The notes: generated from the letters alone by a model not told the origin. A DNA stretch of 64,000 nucleotides from an uncultured Vicinamibacterales bacterium (GCA_958295905.1 CATQHG010000001.1:83053-147052); one strand, 5' to 3'. Positions 11,316-21,530 are shown, counted from the first letter of the stretch. Made by a program: numbers and translations.

Positions 11316-11417
11316 CGAACCCGACGTCGCTATGGCCACAGAGCTGAAGATGTCCGCGCCTTCGAGACCGAAGGACCGGCCCGGCTTCCCCACGAACGTG
11401 AGGAGTGGAGTTTCTTC

Positions 11418-11999
11418 ATGGTTGACTGGCAGATCCTTACGAATATAGCGGCTCCTATGCTCGCCCTCGTCTTCGGCGTATGGATCAATCGTCGGTTCGA
11501 GAATCGCCCCGTGCTGCTGTCTCACTGGGGACACGTATCTTCATTCAACTATCAGCAAGGTGACGGCACCACGGGGGTTGTTAACACCCATTCGGTTGTC
11601 ATTCGCAACGCCGGCAGGCGCGCGGCCACAAACGTGCGGCTGAGCCACAACGTTCTACCGGCGAATTTCAATATCTGGCCTGCCGCGGAGTATCAAGTCA
11701 AGGACGTACCAAATTCGGGTGCCGACATCGTGATCCCCAAGCTAGTTCCCGGCCAGCACCTTACCATATCCTATCTCTATTTCCCGCCCGTCACTTACGC
11801 CGATGTCAACGCGAACGTGAGGTCTGATGAGGGTTTCGCCACTCCGATACCCGTCTTGCTGCAACGAGAGCACTCCAAGTGGTGCAAGGTTGTCGTGGGC
11901 ACGCTCATGATTCTGGGGACCGTCTCATTGATTTATGGACTGTTCGAAGTCGGCTCATTTATCGCGGAGGCGGTATCAAACGCCAACGGGCGCACTTGA
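11418..11999 (+). CDS. unrecognised membrane-anchored protein
   Basis: 193 residues; ATG 11418 preceded by GTGAGGAGTGG. One hydrophobic segment lies at the N-terminus (ILTNIAAPMLALVFGVWI) and a second near the C-terminus (VVVGTLMILGTVSLIYGLF). Between them is a beta-rich stretch of about 110 residues (VVIRNAGRRAATNVRLSHN, LVPGQHLTISYLYFPP) resembling an immunoglobulin-like fold. The pattern of N-terminal anchor, beta domain and C-terminal anchor recurs in uncharacterised proteins near defence genes. It is AT-richer than its neighbours, so it may have been acquired separately. Function unknown. Confidence 0.6.
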   Translation: MVDWQILTNIAAPMLALVFGVWINRRFENRPVLLSHWGHVSSFNYQQGDGTTGVVNTHSVVIRNAGRRAATNVRLSHNVLPANFNIWPAAEYQVKDVPNSGADIVIPKLVPGQHLTISYLYFPPVTYADVNANVRSDEGFATPIPVLLQREHSKWCKVVVGTLMILGTVSLIYGLFEVGSFIAEAVSNANGRT

Positions 12000-12077
12000 C
12001 AAAGACGCGCGACCGTTCGGTGGTTCGATCCTATCTCGAAATTGAGATCGAGGCTGACCTGAGTTATTCTAGTTGTG

Positions 12078-12161
12078 ATGGTGAAGTTGACCGACGAGCA
12101 ATGGGAACGGATTCGGAAGCATTTCCCTGAAAGTAATAGTGCGCGAATGGCCAACTCATGA
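12078..12161 (+). pseudogene. IS5-family transposase N-terminal remnant
   Basis: A 27-codon frame, MVKLTDEQWERIRKHFPESN..., matches the first 20 residues common to IS5-type transposases (LTDEQWERI...HFPE) and then loses similarity. Its stop TGA (12159-12161) overlaps the ATG of the following PIN toxin. No inverted repeat was found at this spot. Either it is an IS scar, or the transposase start signals now drive a short leader coupled to the toxin gene. Confidence 0.45.
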
Positions 12162-12661
12162 AGCCACGCGTATACATCGAAACCACGGTCATCAGCTATT
12201 TGGCTGCTCGTCCAGCGCGCGACGTGGTTGTCGCCGGACGGCAGCAGAGCACCAGGGACTGGTGGGTCACCGCGTCGAAGAGGTTTGATCTGGTCGTTTC
12301 CGCTTTGGTCCGTCAGGAAGCCGAGGCCGGCGATCCTGATGCGGTTCGCGCTCGGCTTGCTTTGCTTGACCCGCTTTGGTCACTCGACTTGGATGCGGAA
12401 GCGCACGAACTGGCCGAACGACTGGTCAGCGAGGGTGCCGTGCCCGCATCCGCGCAACGGGATGCTGCGCATATTGCCGTCGCGGCGACCAATGGGGTTC
12501 AGTACCTGGTGACGTGGAACTTGCGCCACATCGCCAACGCGGTCGTGAGGCCGCGGATCGAGTGGGCCTGCCGGCGGGCGGGTTTTGAACCTCCCGTAAT
12601 CTGCACACCTGACGAGTTGTTGGAGGATGTCGAAGATGAAGATCGACCCTATCGTCGCTGA
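12158..12661 (+). CDS. PIN-domain toxin (VapC-like)
   Basis: 167 residues. It opens MKPRVYIETTVISYLAARPA, the beta1-helix of the PIN fold with the E/T catalytic region. Acidic residues follow in the middle (VRQEAEAGDPDAV), with SAQRDAAHIAVAA and YLVTWNLRHIAN near the C-terminus, the usual D-x-x-H and TxNxxH positions. PIN toxins are Mg-dependent ribonucleases. The C-terminal EDVEDEDRPYRR overlaps the next gene by 26 nt, the common toxin/partner coupling for this PIN subgroup. Confidence 0.8.
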   Translation: MKPRVYIETTVISYLAARPARDVVVAGRQQSTRDWWVTASKRFDLVVSALVRQEAEAGDPDAVRARLALLDPLWSLDLDAEAHELAERLVSEGAVPASAQRDAAHIAVAATNGVQYLVTWNLRHIANAVVRPRIEWACRRAGFEPPVICTPDELLEDVEDEDRPYRR

Positions 12662-12851
12662 GGTTCGGGCGGTTCGGGACCGGCTCGCCGCCGAGTGCGG
12701 AAACGACCTCCAGAAGATATTTCGGCACGCTCGAGAGTACCAAGCGAAGTCCGGCCAGCGGTACGTACGCTACCGGCCACGCCAGGTACGGGTTCCGGAC
12801 GACGTCACGGGCCCAGTGCCGACGGACGAGTCGCCGAAAGAGACCGGATGA
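12636..12851 (+). CDS. small antitoxin-like partner of the PIN toxin
   Basis: 71 residues from ATG 12636. An in-frame ATG at 12627 touches the GGAGG (12622-12626) directly, while 12636 has 9-nt spacing, so I chose 12636. Sequence MKIDPIVAEVRAVRDRLAA... then FRHAREYQAKSGQRYVRY is helical with a basic end. Short proteins like this regularly follow this PIN subgroup and are taken as the antitoxin; no DNA-binding fold is certain from sequence. Confidence 0.6.
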   Translation: MKIDPIVAEVRAVRDRLAAECGNDLQKIFRHAREYQAKSGQRYVRYRPRQVRVPDDVTGPVPTDESPKETG

Positions 12852-12958
12852 GAGGACGGGCACGAACGTGAGCCGTCGAAACACCTGCGGTCCGACTGTG
12901 CGCTGATCGCGCGTGGGCGCGGAGGTGTTCAGCCTGCTCTGCTTGGCAACGTGAGCAA

Positions 12959-13198
12959 CTACGTCCTGTGGTATTCCAAGCCGCCTGCGCCACCCAGTGC
13001 CGGATGGCCTGCGGGTGGGCTCGAATTCCCGGGCCAGATCCGCCGGCGACCGCCGGATCGAGCTAACTCGACCATCTGGTCTCGGAACGCTGGCGGATAC
13101 GGCCGTCTCGATTTCGCTACCGTGGACACCACCTCATCTCGCAACAGCATCCAGTGTTCACAAAACCGGGTGAACTCCGAACACTCAAAGTGGCTCAC
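12959..13198 (-). pseudogene. IS3-family OrfA remnant
   Basis: On the minus strand, KSRRPYPPAFRDQMVELARS reads like the helix-turn-helix start of IS3 OrfA. It then needs two frame changes to continue as RSPADLAREFEPT and QAIRHWVAQA. No OrfB or terminal repeats remain. It is the only recognisable content of the gap 12852-13376, apart from AT-rich sequence (about 13255-13310) that could hold the promoter of the large NTPase gene at 13377. Confidence 0.6.
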
Positions 13199-13376
13199 TC
13201 TTCTTCCCAGCTTGCACGAGTTTGTCGTGCCACTTGCGCGTTCGTGGCAGCGTAAGTTGTTGATTCTAAATCTCTACGTTTTTGGGTTGTTAAAATTCGG
13301 CTAATCCTTACCGCCGCACCGCTGGCGGCCGAATAGCGAGGACGGCGGCGGTCCCGGCTCCACACCAGTTACGACC

Positions 13377-16300
13377 ATGATGCTAACGTCCGCTCATCAA
13401 GGGTACGAATACCAGGACTTGCTGGTTGCTGCACGGCTGGTAGACGTCATGCTCGGGGACATCGTGGAAATCCGCGTCGACACAAAACTGGTCCAGAACG
13501 ATGTCTTCGATGACCTGACCACCGTCGATGCAGCAGGCCGTCGAGAGCGCACACAGGTCAAGCATACCGCAAACGACGATCGCGCATTGACACTCGCCAC
13601 ATTCACCGGCGATGGGCGTAGTCTTCGACTGGACCGTGTGATTGCCACCGCCCTTGCAGACCGCGATGGGCCGGGCATCCAAGCCCGCGCCTTTTCTTTT
13701 CGGATCGTGTTGCGTGACACACCGCCGACGGACAGGCATCTGCGTGCGGTTCTCGAACTGGCAAACCCTGACCCCGGACCTCTCGTGCCAGGAATGGACA
13801 GCCAGCGCATGCGTTTCCGTCCCGACGCTCTCTGGGACGGCAACGGGCGCTTTGCGCCCGATCTCGCAGACGCCACCAATCCTTTCGCTTTCCTTCGTCT
13901 CGGCAAGAATGCCGTTGAACGCGCCGATTTGGATTGGGTTTGCCAACTGCTCATCCTTGAGCTTGCGGCGCCAGCTGCGAGCCTGGACCTGACCAACCCG
14001 GGTCCCGCAGAGCAGCTCTTGCTCCAACGCGCCCGGAGCGAAGTCGGTGCCGGAGCCTACCCGAACGGCGACCGTTCGGCCGTCGATGTTGCCGAGGCGC
14101 TCATCCGTTGCGCTCGCGCCGCGCGTCAGGGTTCAATAACGGTCACCACAGCGGAACTTCTGCGTCGGACTCAACTTCGTAGCGACTTCGGCGCCGTCGC
14201 CCGTGCCAATCCCGTTGACACAGCCATCGAGGTACCGCGCTCCACGACGGTAGACACACTTGTTCGGCAAATGACCACAGCCGCCGACAGCGGCCAGATC
14301 GCCTTGCTCGTGGGTCCGCCAGGCCAAGGGAAGTCCTGGATTTGCAAGCAGCTCATCGACCGCCTTTCTGACGACGAGTGGCTCGTCGCCGAACACTTCT
14401 GCTACCTCGGCGAGGCCGATAGATACCCGCTTCCACGGGTCCGGGTGGAATCAGTAATCGGAAGTCTCCTGGGTCGGGTCGCCGAGTACGATCCCGACTT
14501 GGTAGCCGGCCAACGGCCACGATTCGCCGCCGACGAGCGCGCGCTCGAAAACGCAATCGTTAAGGCACTCCGGAAGACGCCTCACCGCCGTGTCGCCCTC
14601 GTCATCGACGGGATAGACCACGTTACTCGCGTCATCCGCGAGCCCTCCCACGCCGACCCCTCCTTCCTCCTTGCAGACGCGCTAGCAGCTCTGGCTCTAC
14701 CGCCTCGCAGCGCCTTGATCGTCCTTAGCCAGCCCGGTCAGCATTTACAGCCTCTCGAGGCGGCTGGGGCCGTTACGCTCGAAATTCCGAGGCTCACGGA
14801 TTCCGAGTTGCGGCAACTGGCCATACACTTGGACGTCGTTGGCGACACTTCAGATGCTCCCCGCCTGTCCCACCACTTACCGCTACTCGTAAATGAGCAG
14901 GCCATTGAGGAATTTCTGGCGGCCTTAGCGGATCGTTCTGAGGGCAATGCCCTCTACGCCACGTATCTCTGTCGAGAAGCCCGTAGAAGTGCGATGACAC
15001 CCGCTGCGCCGGCGGCAACCATCCGCAGTCTGCCGCAATTCGATGAATCTCTTCGTGGGTACTACCAGCACATTCACGCCTCGCTCGGCGACGAGGGCGC
15101 ATGGGTAGCTGACGTCATCGCACTACTCGATTTCCCCGTTTCGAGAAGCGACCTGAAAGCCATCAGGCCCGATATGGCACACCGAGTAGATCCGGCCTTT
15201 GAAGTGCTGCGACCGGTTCTCTTGGAACGCGCTACCCAGGGTGGCGCTCGCGTCTACCACGAATCTTTCGCTCGATTTCTTCGGCTACCGTTTCACGGCA
15301 ACGTGGCCGCTAGAACGGCACTCCTTGACCGGATTATCGCGTGGCTCGAACGCAGAGGTATTTTCGAGGACTCGCGCGCCTTTCGGCATCTGTTGCCTGC
15401 TCTTTCCGACGCCAACGACAACGAAAGAGTCGTGAGTGCGGTGGGTCGTGATTTTGTCGTCAAGTCAATCGCGGCGGGATTCCCAGCGTCAGCCATAGTC
15501 GAGAACCTCGCTACAGCGGTCCGATGTGCCGCACGTATCGGCGACTGGCCCGTAGTCGCCCGTTACGTGGAAATGAGCCGGTCGACCGAAACTTACAAGG
15601 GGGAACGATTCGATTCAGCAGTCGTGTGCTTCGTGGATGTCATTGCAAGGCTATTGGGCGCAGACACTTTAGCGAACAGACTTCTCCACGATGGGACTCC
15701 CATCATGGCCGCCCGATCCGGACTAAAGATGTGTGCCGCTCTCGATGAGCTGGGCACCGTTGTTCCATGGCGAGAGTACATGGAGGCATTCCTACGCGAG
15801 TCTGAGGACAACACGGTCTATGGCGAAGCGTCGGATCGCCAAGTAGCGGTTGCATGGTTACGCGGACGACTTCGCTTGGCGTCCTTACACCATCGCGCCA
15901 CCGCCGACTCTCGGCAAGCGGCCGGGTTTCTTGGTACTGATAACGATAGTGCTCTCCTTGGGCAACTGAACTGGGTCGAACTCGGGAAGTACGTGCATGA
16001 CCACGGGCTCCCGCCGGCCACTGTGATCCAAGCGATTCCTCGACACCCACGGACACGCGCGGATTATCGAGCTTCTTCCGAAACTCCCTCAGCCGGGCGA
16101 CTTTTGTCTCGCACTCGCCGATAGAGTTTCGCGGCGAGGCGTTCCAGACACCGAGAACAACGCCCTTCCAACTGGGCCTCGCGAGCCGCTGCCCCTGGTG
16201 TTTCTCCAGGTAGCACGTGCCACGTGATTGCCCTCGGCGTACCGCTCGACGAAGTCGACCGCCGCCCAATTGAGGAAGCGAGGGAGCACCTGCTCGAACT

Positions 16301-16942
16301 GACAAGGGCAGTGCACAACGCGTACCGAGAGACGGGAAAAGTCGGCGAATGGACAGATGCGTGTGCTGTTGCAGCGAGAAGGGACTCCTTGGGTCTTGCC
16401 ACAGCGGAGGCATTAACTTTCTTCGGGTCCAGGGTGGTACACTTGCTGGCTCCGATTCACGATCGCTCTTGCGCGAGCCGAGGCCGGGAGGCGGAGCGAA
16501 CGCTCCACGTCCGCCTTGGCGGCACTTCATATCCTCACAGAGGTCACGAATCCCTTTGTGGCGACCCCAGGGCCTGCGACCTCGATCCAATCCATGGCCT
16601 CATTGACCAAACAATACGCCGGGCGGTTTCTATGCTCGACGACCGTGCCTGGGAAAATGGACTCGAAGCACTTGATCGGGTAAGTAGAAACATTTCCACC
16701 ACGATCTGGGGCGAACTCGGCGGTCCACTAGGCCGTAACACCTTTCTCCACTTGGTGGTCGACACGGCGACGCCGGCTATCTCAAGTTCGTCATGCGAGT
16801 GAGTTGGAGCCTTCACCGGATGCTGCAGGTGCTCCAGCTCAACGTGTTCGAACGTCGCCTACTCCAGGAGCTCTTCACGACGCCGTCGCCACCCGGTCCT
16901 TCCAGCCCTCCCGGCCCCCAACTGCCGCTGATGTGGGCCTAG
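13377..16942 (+). pseudogene. Avs-like STAND NTPase with Cap4-like nuclease, N-terminal and central part
   Basis: ATG 13377; the first frame is open to 16124 (915 codons). Residues 1-160 begin HQGYEYQDLLVAARLVDVML and contain acidic D42/D45/D46 (DVFDDLTT) followed by Q60-V-K62 (TQVKH), the (E)...D...QxK layout of Cap4/DUF4297-type nucleases. A P-loop GPPGQGKS (313-320) and Walker B VALVIDGID (406-414) mark a STAND-type NTPase, followed by helical repeats. Near 16033 one extra base shifts the frame (VIQA to FLDTHGHARIIELLPKLPQ), and further changes near 16222, 16440, 16590 and 16750 carry recognisable helix-rich sequence (YLKFVMRVSWSLHRMLQ) to 16940. Known Avs proteins sense phage terminase or portal and activate the nuclease. 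The domain call is strong, the Avs assignment an inference. Confidence 0.7.
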
Positions 16943-19803
16943 AATCGCCAAAATTATGGGACACTAGTGCATTACTATCTACGAGGTTCTGGACCCACTA
17001 CCCCACTCTAATCGCCATCAATCCTCGTCGCGGCCGTGAGGCCGTTGCCGAGCTGCAACCGTTGTGCGAGCGCGTGCCGCGGCACACGGATGGGAAGGGA
17101 ACACGTCAGGCGTGGAGCCGGTGGTGGCACCTGCTCGCGGCAGCGGATCCCGTCGCGCTTGGTCGATTAGTCCAGCGAAGATTGTTGAAGTCCTGTAACG
17201 ATCCCAATCCTGTACTGCACGGCGCCCGCTCGGATTTATGGCGCGCGTGGCACCGACGAGCTGACCCTCTCGTTGCCGCAGCTCTTCGACTGACCCTTGA
17301 CATCCCGCTCGAGGACACGGATGTTGCAGCGTTCCCTTCACTTGCCGCCAACCTTGAAACAACAGGCGACGCGCGGCTCTCCCGCCTGCTGGTCGCCCTA
17401 CTGGCCCGGTTCGACGAACGGCCCTTCAAGTACAGCGTCAGCAACAGCAGTGATCTCTTGGAGCACGATCACGAGCGGGTATGCGCGCTCAACGCCGTTG
17501 CTGAGCGCGCCAATACGCCACGGATCACGGCTCTTCCCCGGCCGCCAACCGAAAAGGAGGACCTCAACACTCCGCCTATTCAGAAGAAGACGCCACAATC
17601 TACACCGTACCTGCCGGAACGCAATGCCCCGATGTTTCGTCCCGGTGCCGCCGGCATTGCCGATGCAATCCGTGGCTGGCGGCAGCGAAGGTACGACGAA
17701 ACAAGACCCGGCTGGTCCGTCGAACGGTTTGCCACCTGCGTTGGCTACCGGCTCGTTGAACTTTTGGATCGTGGGCAGAATCGAGACGCAAAGGCTGCCC
17801 TCGGGTTGATTACCGACATGCGTAGTTTCGACGACAGCCCCGCCCTGCTGAAGGCACTTGGAGAAGGCCTGGAACGCCATCACCGGGGCCCTTTGGCAAC
17901 AATAGCCTACACGCTTGCGTGGACACGCGCGCGCGGTGGCGGTGGCTGGTTGACATTCGGCGGTGAAACTGAGGTAGATTCACTTCGGCAGGCGGTGAAG
18001 CTTGATAGGGCGCTCGTGCTAGAAACCATTGCTAATGAAATCGAACGCGTTGTATCGCGTGGCGACGCCACGACCGGCATTGGTCAGGCGCTCATCTACG
18101 GCTTCGCAAGAGGCGGTCTTCATACCGACAGTTCGATTGCGTTCGACATTTGGAAAGAGATGTTTGCCGTGATCTCTGACAGGGCACCGCGGGTCGCTGA
18201 CGCTGACGATCCAGAGGACATCTACCACGCGCCAGATCCAGATTGTGATGAAGATCTTCCGGGGGACCTTGATGTCGCCTTCGCCGCGGCGACGGTCGCG
18301 GCCTTAGCCCATCCCGGCAGAGAGCAGAAGCGACGGTCCCTCTTGGCAACTGATGTGCTCATCACAGAACGCCCGTCTACGGTGGCGACCGTCATCGGAC
18401 CTGCATTGCTGTCGCTGTCCGATTCAGCGACGGTGACGTGGCTGCTTCGCGTAATGGAACTCCGCCGAGAGGAAGCGGCACCCCTTGTCTTTCAGTGTCG
18501 TAACGTTCTCACCGAGCTGTGTCAACGGCCCCATCTTACCGTTCGGGCGCTTGCTCGGCGGCTCATCAGCAACGACGATGTATTGCCCATTGCTCCTCGG
18601 GAACTGGATCCGGAATTGCTTGAGCGAACCCCCGCCAGTTTTCTGTTGTCCGCCGGAACCAACAGCGCACCGCCCAATTCTTCCGCTTCGAACGATCTCG
18701 TCGAGTGGGTAGCCGGTATTCGACTCGCGCGCGCGGAACAGCTACTTCCCGGCTTAACGCGAGCAGTGCTCAGGCGGGTCGATGAAGCGCGTAAAGAGGA
18801 CGCGCACAGGCACCGAATGGACGTGCAACGGCGGGCGTACGCAGACAAATCCAGGAAGCGCTTGCCGGATGCGTTTCTGGCATCTGTTGAGGCAGTCGAG
18901 GAGGCCATACAACGGGCCGCAGCAGGTGCCCGAGGGGCTCGGTTGATGAACGGACAACTGGCCGCCGATCCCCTTGCATTGGAGGAATCGCTCGCGCAGG
19001 CCCTTTTAAATGATCCAGAGTTTCCATTAGCGGTGGAGCGCACTCGTCAATCGCGACCGGAGATCCCGCGGCCACCGGGGCGCGGTGACTCCCTGTGGTC
19101 CCACATGCGCGCTCGCGCTGCCGATGACAGTGTTGAAGCGACTGGTGTCGAAGCGGCCAACCATACGGGTGACGAGCTTCGTGGTACCGTAGCGATTCTG
19201 GCACCTCGCATCGTGCCGACCGTAGTCGGTGGACCGTATGACAAGTGGAGATTGGTGGCCACCGTCGAACGACGCGTGGTCCCTTCACGGAACTGGCGGG
19301 CTGATGACGACATCGCTGTTCGTCATAGGGCTATCGAATTGCGCGTGACTGGAGACCGCGAAGCGCTCGATTTGACGCCAATTGCACCGGCCGACATTGC
19401 GCTATGGAGCGCCTCCTCTGCGCTGGAACGTTCTGCGTGCCGCGGACGAACGCAAGCAGTTGTTGGCTGTGACTACTCGGTGCCGACCGCTGGCGACGGA
19501 CGTCATGGGGTGGGAATCCAGCGCCAGCTATTGACCCCCAGCCCGTGGCTAATTGCGGCGCTAGGCCTCAATCCGACGGACTACTTCACCCTGGATGACG
19601 ACCGAGGACCGGCAGCGGCGCTGATTTCGTGGCGAACGGAATATGAAACTAACGACTACTATCTCACTTGGCCACGGTTGTGCGGCACGGGTTTGGTTGT
19701 TCGGAGTGATGCCTTCGATCTCTTGGTTCACTTGGCTCCGGGCGGGTTGGTATATCGCGACTTTCTTGCTGGGTCGTCGAATTTGTGCGCGGTGCGGGAA
19801 TGA
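16804..19803 (+). CDS. C-terminal half of the giant STAND NTPase (sensor-like helical domain)
   Basis: About 950 to 999 uninterrupted codons. No ATG occurs in the first quarter of this frame (the first is near codon 276), and the frame opens from a TTG lacking a ribosome site. I therefore read it as the continuation of the gene starting at 13377, not a separate gene. It is predominantly alpha-helical (LSRLLVALLARFDERPFKY, TVRALARRLISNDDV) with a mixed alpha/beta end (GPAAALISWRTEYETNDYYL, LCGTGLVVRSDAFDLLVHL). No catalytic motif is recognised. Together the two parts give about 2,140 codons, in the size range of Avs proteins, whose C-terminal repeats bind the phage protein. The alternative is a genuine two-protein system. 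Confidence 0.6.
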   Translation: MEPSPDAAGAPAQRVRTSPTPGALHDAVATRSFQPSRPPTAADVGLESPKLWDTSALLSTRFWTHYPTLIAINPRRGREAVAELQPLCERVPRHTDGKGTRQAWSRWWHLLAAADPVALGRLVQRRLLKSCNDPNPVLHGARSDLWRAWHRRADPLVAAALRLTLDIPLEDTDVAAFPSLAANLETTGDARLSRLLVALLARFDERPFKYSVSNSSDLLEHDHERVCALNAVAERANTPRITALPRPPTEKEDLNTPPIQKKTPQSTPYLPERNAPMFRPGAAGIADAIRGWRQRRYDETRPGWSVERFATCVGYRLVELLDRGQNRDAKAALGLITDMRSFDDSPALLKALGEGLERHHRGPLATIAYTLAWTRARGGGGWLTFGGETEVDSLRQAVKLDRALVLETIANEIERVVSRGDATTGIGQALIYGFARGGLHTDSSIAFDIWKEMFAVISDRAPRVADADDPEDIYHAPDPDCDEDLPGDLDVAFAAATVAALAHPGREQKRRSLLATDVLITERPSTVATVIGPALLSLSDSATVTWLLRVMELRREEAAPLVFQCRNVLTELCQRPHLTVRALARRLISNDDVLPIAPRELDPELLERTPASFLLSAGTNSAPPNSSASNDLVEWVAGIRLARAEQLLPGLTRAVLRRVDEARKEDAHRHRMDVQRRAYADKSRKRLPDAFLASVEAVEEAIQRAAAGARGARLMNGQLAADPLALEESLAQALLNDPEFPLAVERTRQSRPEIPRPPGRGDSLWSHMRARAADDSVEATGVEAANHTGDELRGTVAILAPRIVPTVVGGPYDKWRLVATVERRVVPSRNWRADDDIAVRHRAIELRVTGDREALDLTPIAPADIALWSASSALERSACRGRTQAVVGCDYSVPTAGDGRHGVGIQRQLLTPSPWLIAALGLNPTDYFTLDDDRGPAAALISWRTEYETNDYYLTWPRLCGTGLVVRSDAFDLLVHLAPGGLVYRDFLAGSSNLCAVRE

Positions 19804-19831
19804 CCGGCGCTACTGATGTGGCGATCCTGTC

Positions 19832-20059
19832 GTGCGCATCGAAGCCGAGATCCCCTGGCGGATCGACCGCGCCGACGGTGAGCATTGCGTCGGGATTTGC
19901 GATCCGCTCGGCCTCACGGTAGAGTCCGAGACGTGGGCGGAGTTGATGGAGGACGTCGCGCTGACGCTTGATGCCATGCTGAACGACCTGCTCTCCAACA
20001 ACGATCTGGACTACTTCCTGCAAGACCGTCCTTTGTTCCTGGCGGAGGACAAACAATGA
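19832..20059 (+). CDS. HicB-like/DUF1902-like small protein
   Basis: 75 residues from GTG 19832. The sequence VRIEAEIPWRIDRADG, CDPLGLTVESETWAELMEDV and ALTLDAMLND has the beta-beta-beta-alpha pattern of HicB-type antitoxin N-terminal domains, without a C-terminal DNA-binding helix. It overlaps the next gene by ATGA (20056-20059). No HicA toxin is next to it; the neighbour is a different protein. It is the first gene of a decayed three-gene unit. Confidence 0.6.
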   Translation: MRIEAEIPWRIDRADGEHCVGICDPLGLTVESETWAELMEDVALTLDAMLNDLLSNNDLDYFLQDRPLFLAEDKQ

Positions 20060-20470
20060 AGCGGTCGCTGACGGCAGGGTGCTTGCCCGATGACGCTCTG
20101 CTCATTTACCTGTTCGAGTCACGAGGAGAGGTGCAAGGGTTTCGTGTCCCGGTCCGGGAGCTGGTCGCCGGGTGAGGTGGTACTCTTCCACTACGGCGGC
20201 GGCGGCGACGACGACGACGATCCGATCCGTGAACGGAACCACCGTCACCTGGAATCCGCGTTTCGGACGATGGGTTGCCGGTTGACGGTTCTTGGGTTCA
20301 CGGAGGCGGATGCGGCCACCAGCCTTCGTGACAACATGCAGGACCTTCGATGCGCGGTGGACCGAGCGCAGGGCGCGGCGGTCGTGATCGATATATCCGT
20401 GTTCACGAAGCGGCACCTGCTGATGATGCTGAGGTGGCTCGACGACTGCGGTTTGTGGAACAGACTGTGA
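20056..20470 (+). pseudogene. unrecognised protein, partner of the adjacent DNA methylase; frameshifted and short
   Basis: ATG 20056 begins MKRSLTAGCLPDDALLIYLF and the first frame stops at 20175. One extra base near 20170 leads into the next frame, which continues VVLFHYGGGGDDDDDPIRER and TRHLESAF-like helix, then VVIDISVFTKRHLLMMLRWL and ends at 20470. The beta-strand followed by D-x-S-x-x-T-K-R-H suggests an alpha/beta nucleotide-binding fold. I do not know its function. Its position directly before a DNA methylase and after a HicB-like gene suggests a small modification or defence unit. The end seems abrupt and a C-terminal part is probably missing. Confidence 0.5.
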
Positions 20471-20500
20471 GACCTGGATACTGAAGGCGGCTGGCGACCC

Positions 20501-21131
20501 ATGAGGCTGGCTACGAGACTGGACTGCTACCCGGGAAAAATGGTGTCCAGGCTGGCGGATCGTCTGATTCAACGATATGCCGGCGGGGCGGATTCGGTAC
20601 TCGATCCGTTCTGCGGCTCGGGGCGATCCTTGCTGCCGCCAATAGAGCCGGCGTTCGGGTGGCGGGCATTGAATCCGATTTCGGAACTGTTTACCGGGTG
20701 AAGGTCCGGGGATTCGATTCCGCCCGCGCCAAGGAACTTGACAGGGCGTGGGTCGCCGCCGCTCAGGGGCCAATCGAACGGCTGCCGGATGACTGGAGCC
20801 GCAAGGGCTACTGGTTTACGCCGCGCACTCTCGAGAAGTTCGAGCGATTGAGAGCGGCCAGCAAGATCGTCGTCCTGACGGGTACCCCGGAGGGCTGGCC
20901 GGTTCTTTTCAGCTACGTTCTCGCAGTCAGGCTGTGCTCCCGTGCCGATCAGCGGAGCCCGAAGCCTTTCATTTTGCAGCAGGCGCGGCGTTCGAGAGCC
21001 GGCCGGCATTTCGATCCGAATCGGACCATGCTGGAACTGCTGCGCCGATTGCAGACATCCACCCATATGAAACGAGAGTCGACGTTCTCTCTGCAACCGC
21101 CTTATCACCTCGGTCGGGTCACGAAGAAGAC
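20501..21131 (+). pseudogene. DNA methylase (N4/N6 type), frameshifted and truncated
   Basis: ATG 20501: MRLATRLDCYPGKMVSRLAD, then the AdoMet motif DPFCGSG (about residues 38-44). A missing base in the GGGG run near 20612 shifts to AILAAANRAGVRVAGIESDFG and on to WPVLFSYVLAVRLCSRADQ and GRHFDPNRTMLELLRRL. Another frame change near 21035 gives ADIHPYETRVDVLSATALSP. The family would next show the catalytic SPPY motif, which is absent, so the enzyme lacks its methyl-transfer site. This is a dead relic of a modification unit with the two genes upstream. Confidence 0.65.
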
Positions 21132-21530
21132 CGGGCGGCACCGCCGACTCGACCTGCGAAGAAGGCGCGGAGAAACGTCAGGGAGTGCCGCGGGCGATCC
21201 GCCCGGCACCGCGATCGAGATCGGGAGATGAAGGGCAAGGGGCGGTCGCCCAAGCCTGCCGCGACCGCGTCGGCGCCTGAACCGGCAGCCACCGCCGCCG
21301 CGTGGATATTCGTTGGACTTTCGCCCCGGGGATTCCGTACAATGGCGGAAGGGCGGGGGGAGCACGAACGGAGCAGCGCGGAACGGCCCTTCGCCTGCCT
21401 GCCGGTCACGGTGCCGGTGGCCCGTTGACAATCGCGCAACGCCGGGCCCGCCGTGACGATCGCCATGCCGGCGAGCGGGACTCGGCGCCGCCCCATGGGT
21501 TGACGGCGGCGCGGCGCCGGAACAGCGCTG
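21132..21530. other. intergenic leader of the Eco57I-like operon
   Basis: Nothing protein-like continues here. A TTGACA hexamer at about 21425 lies 106 nt upstream of the next start and could be a -35 box, but no convincing -10 follows at 17 nt. Purine-rich sequence and GCGCTG precede ATG 21531, with no strong Shine-Dalgarno. Confidence 0.3.

Noticed and set aside
16804..19803. Treating the 999-codon frame as a separate gene with a TTG start
   Set aside because: There is no ribosome site and no ATG in the first quarter, and helix-rich sequence runs into it from the upstream gene; kept as a continuation, with a split system as an alternative.
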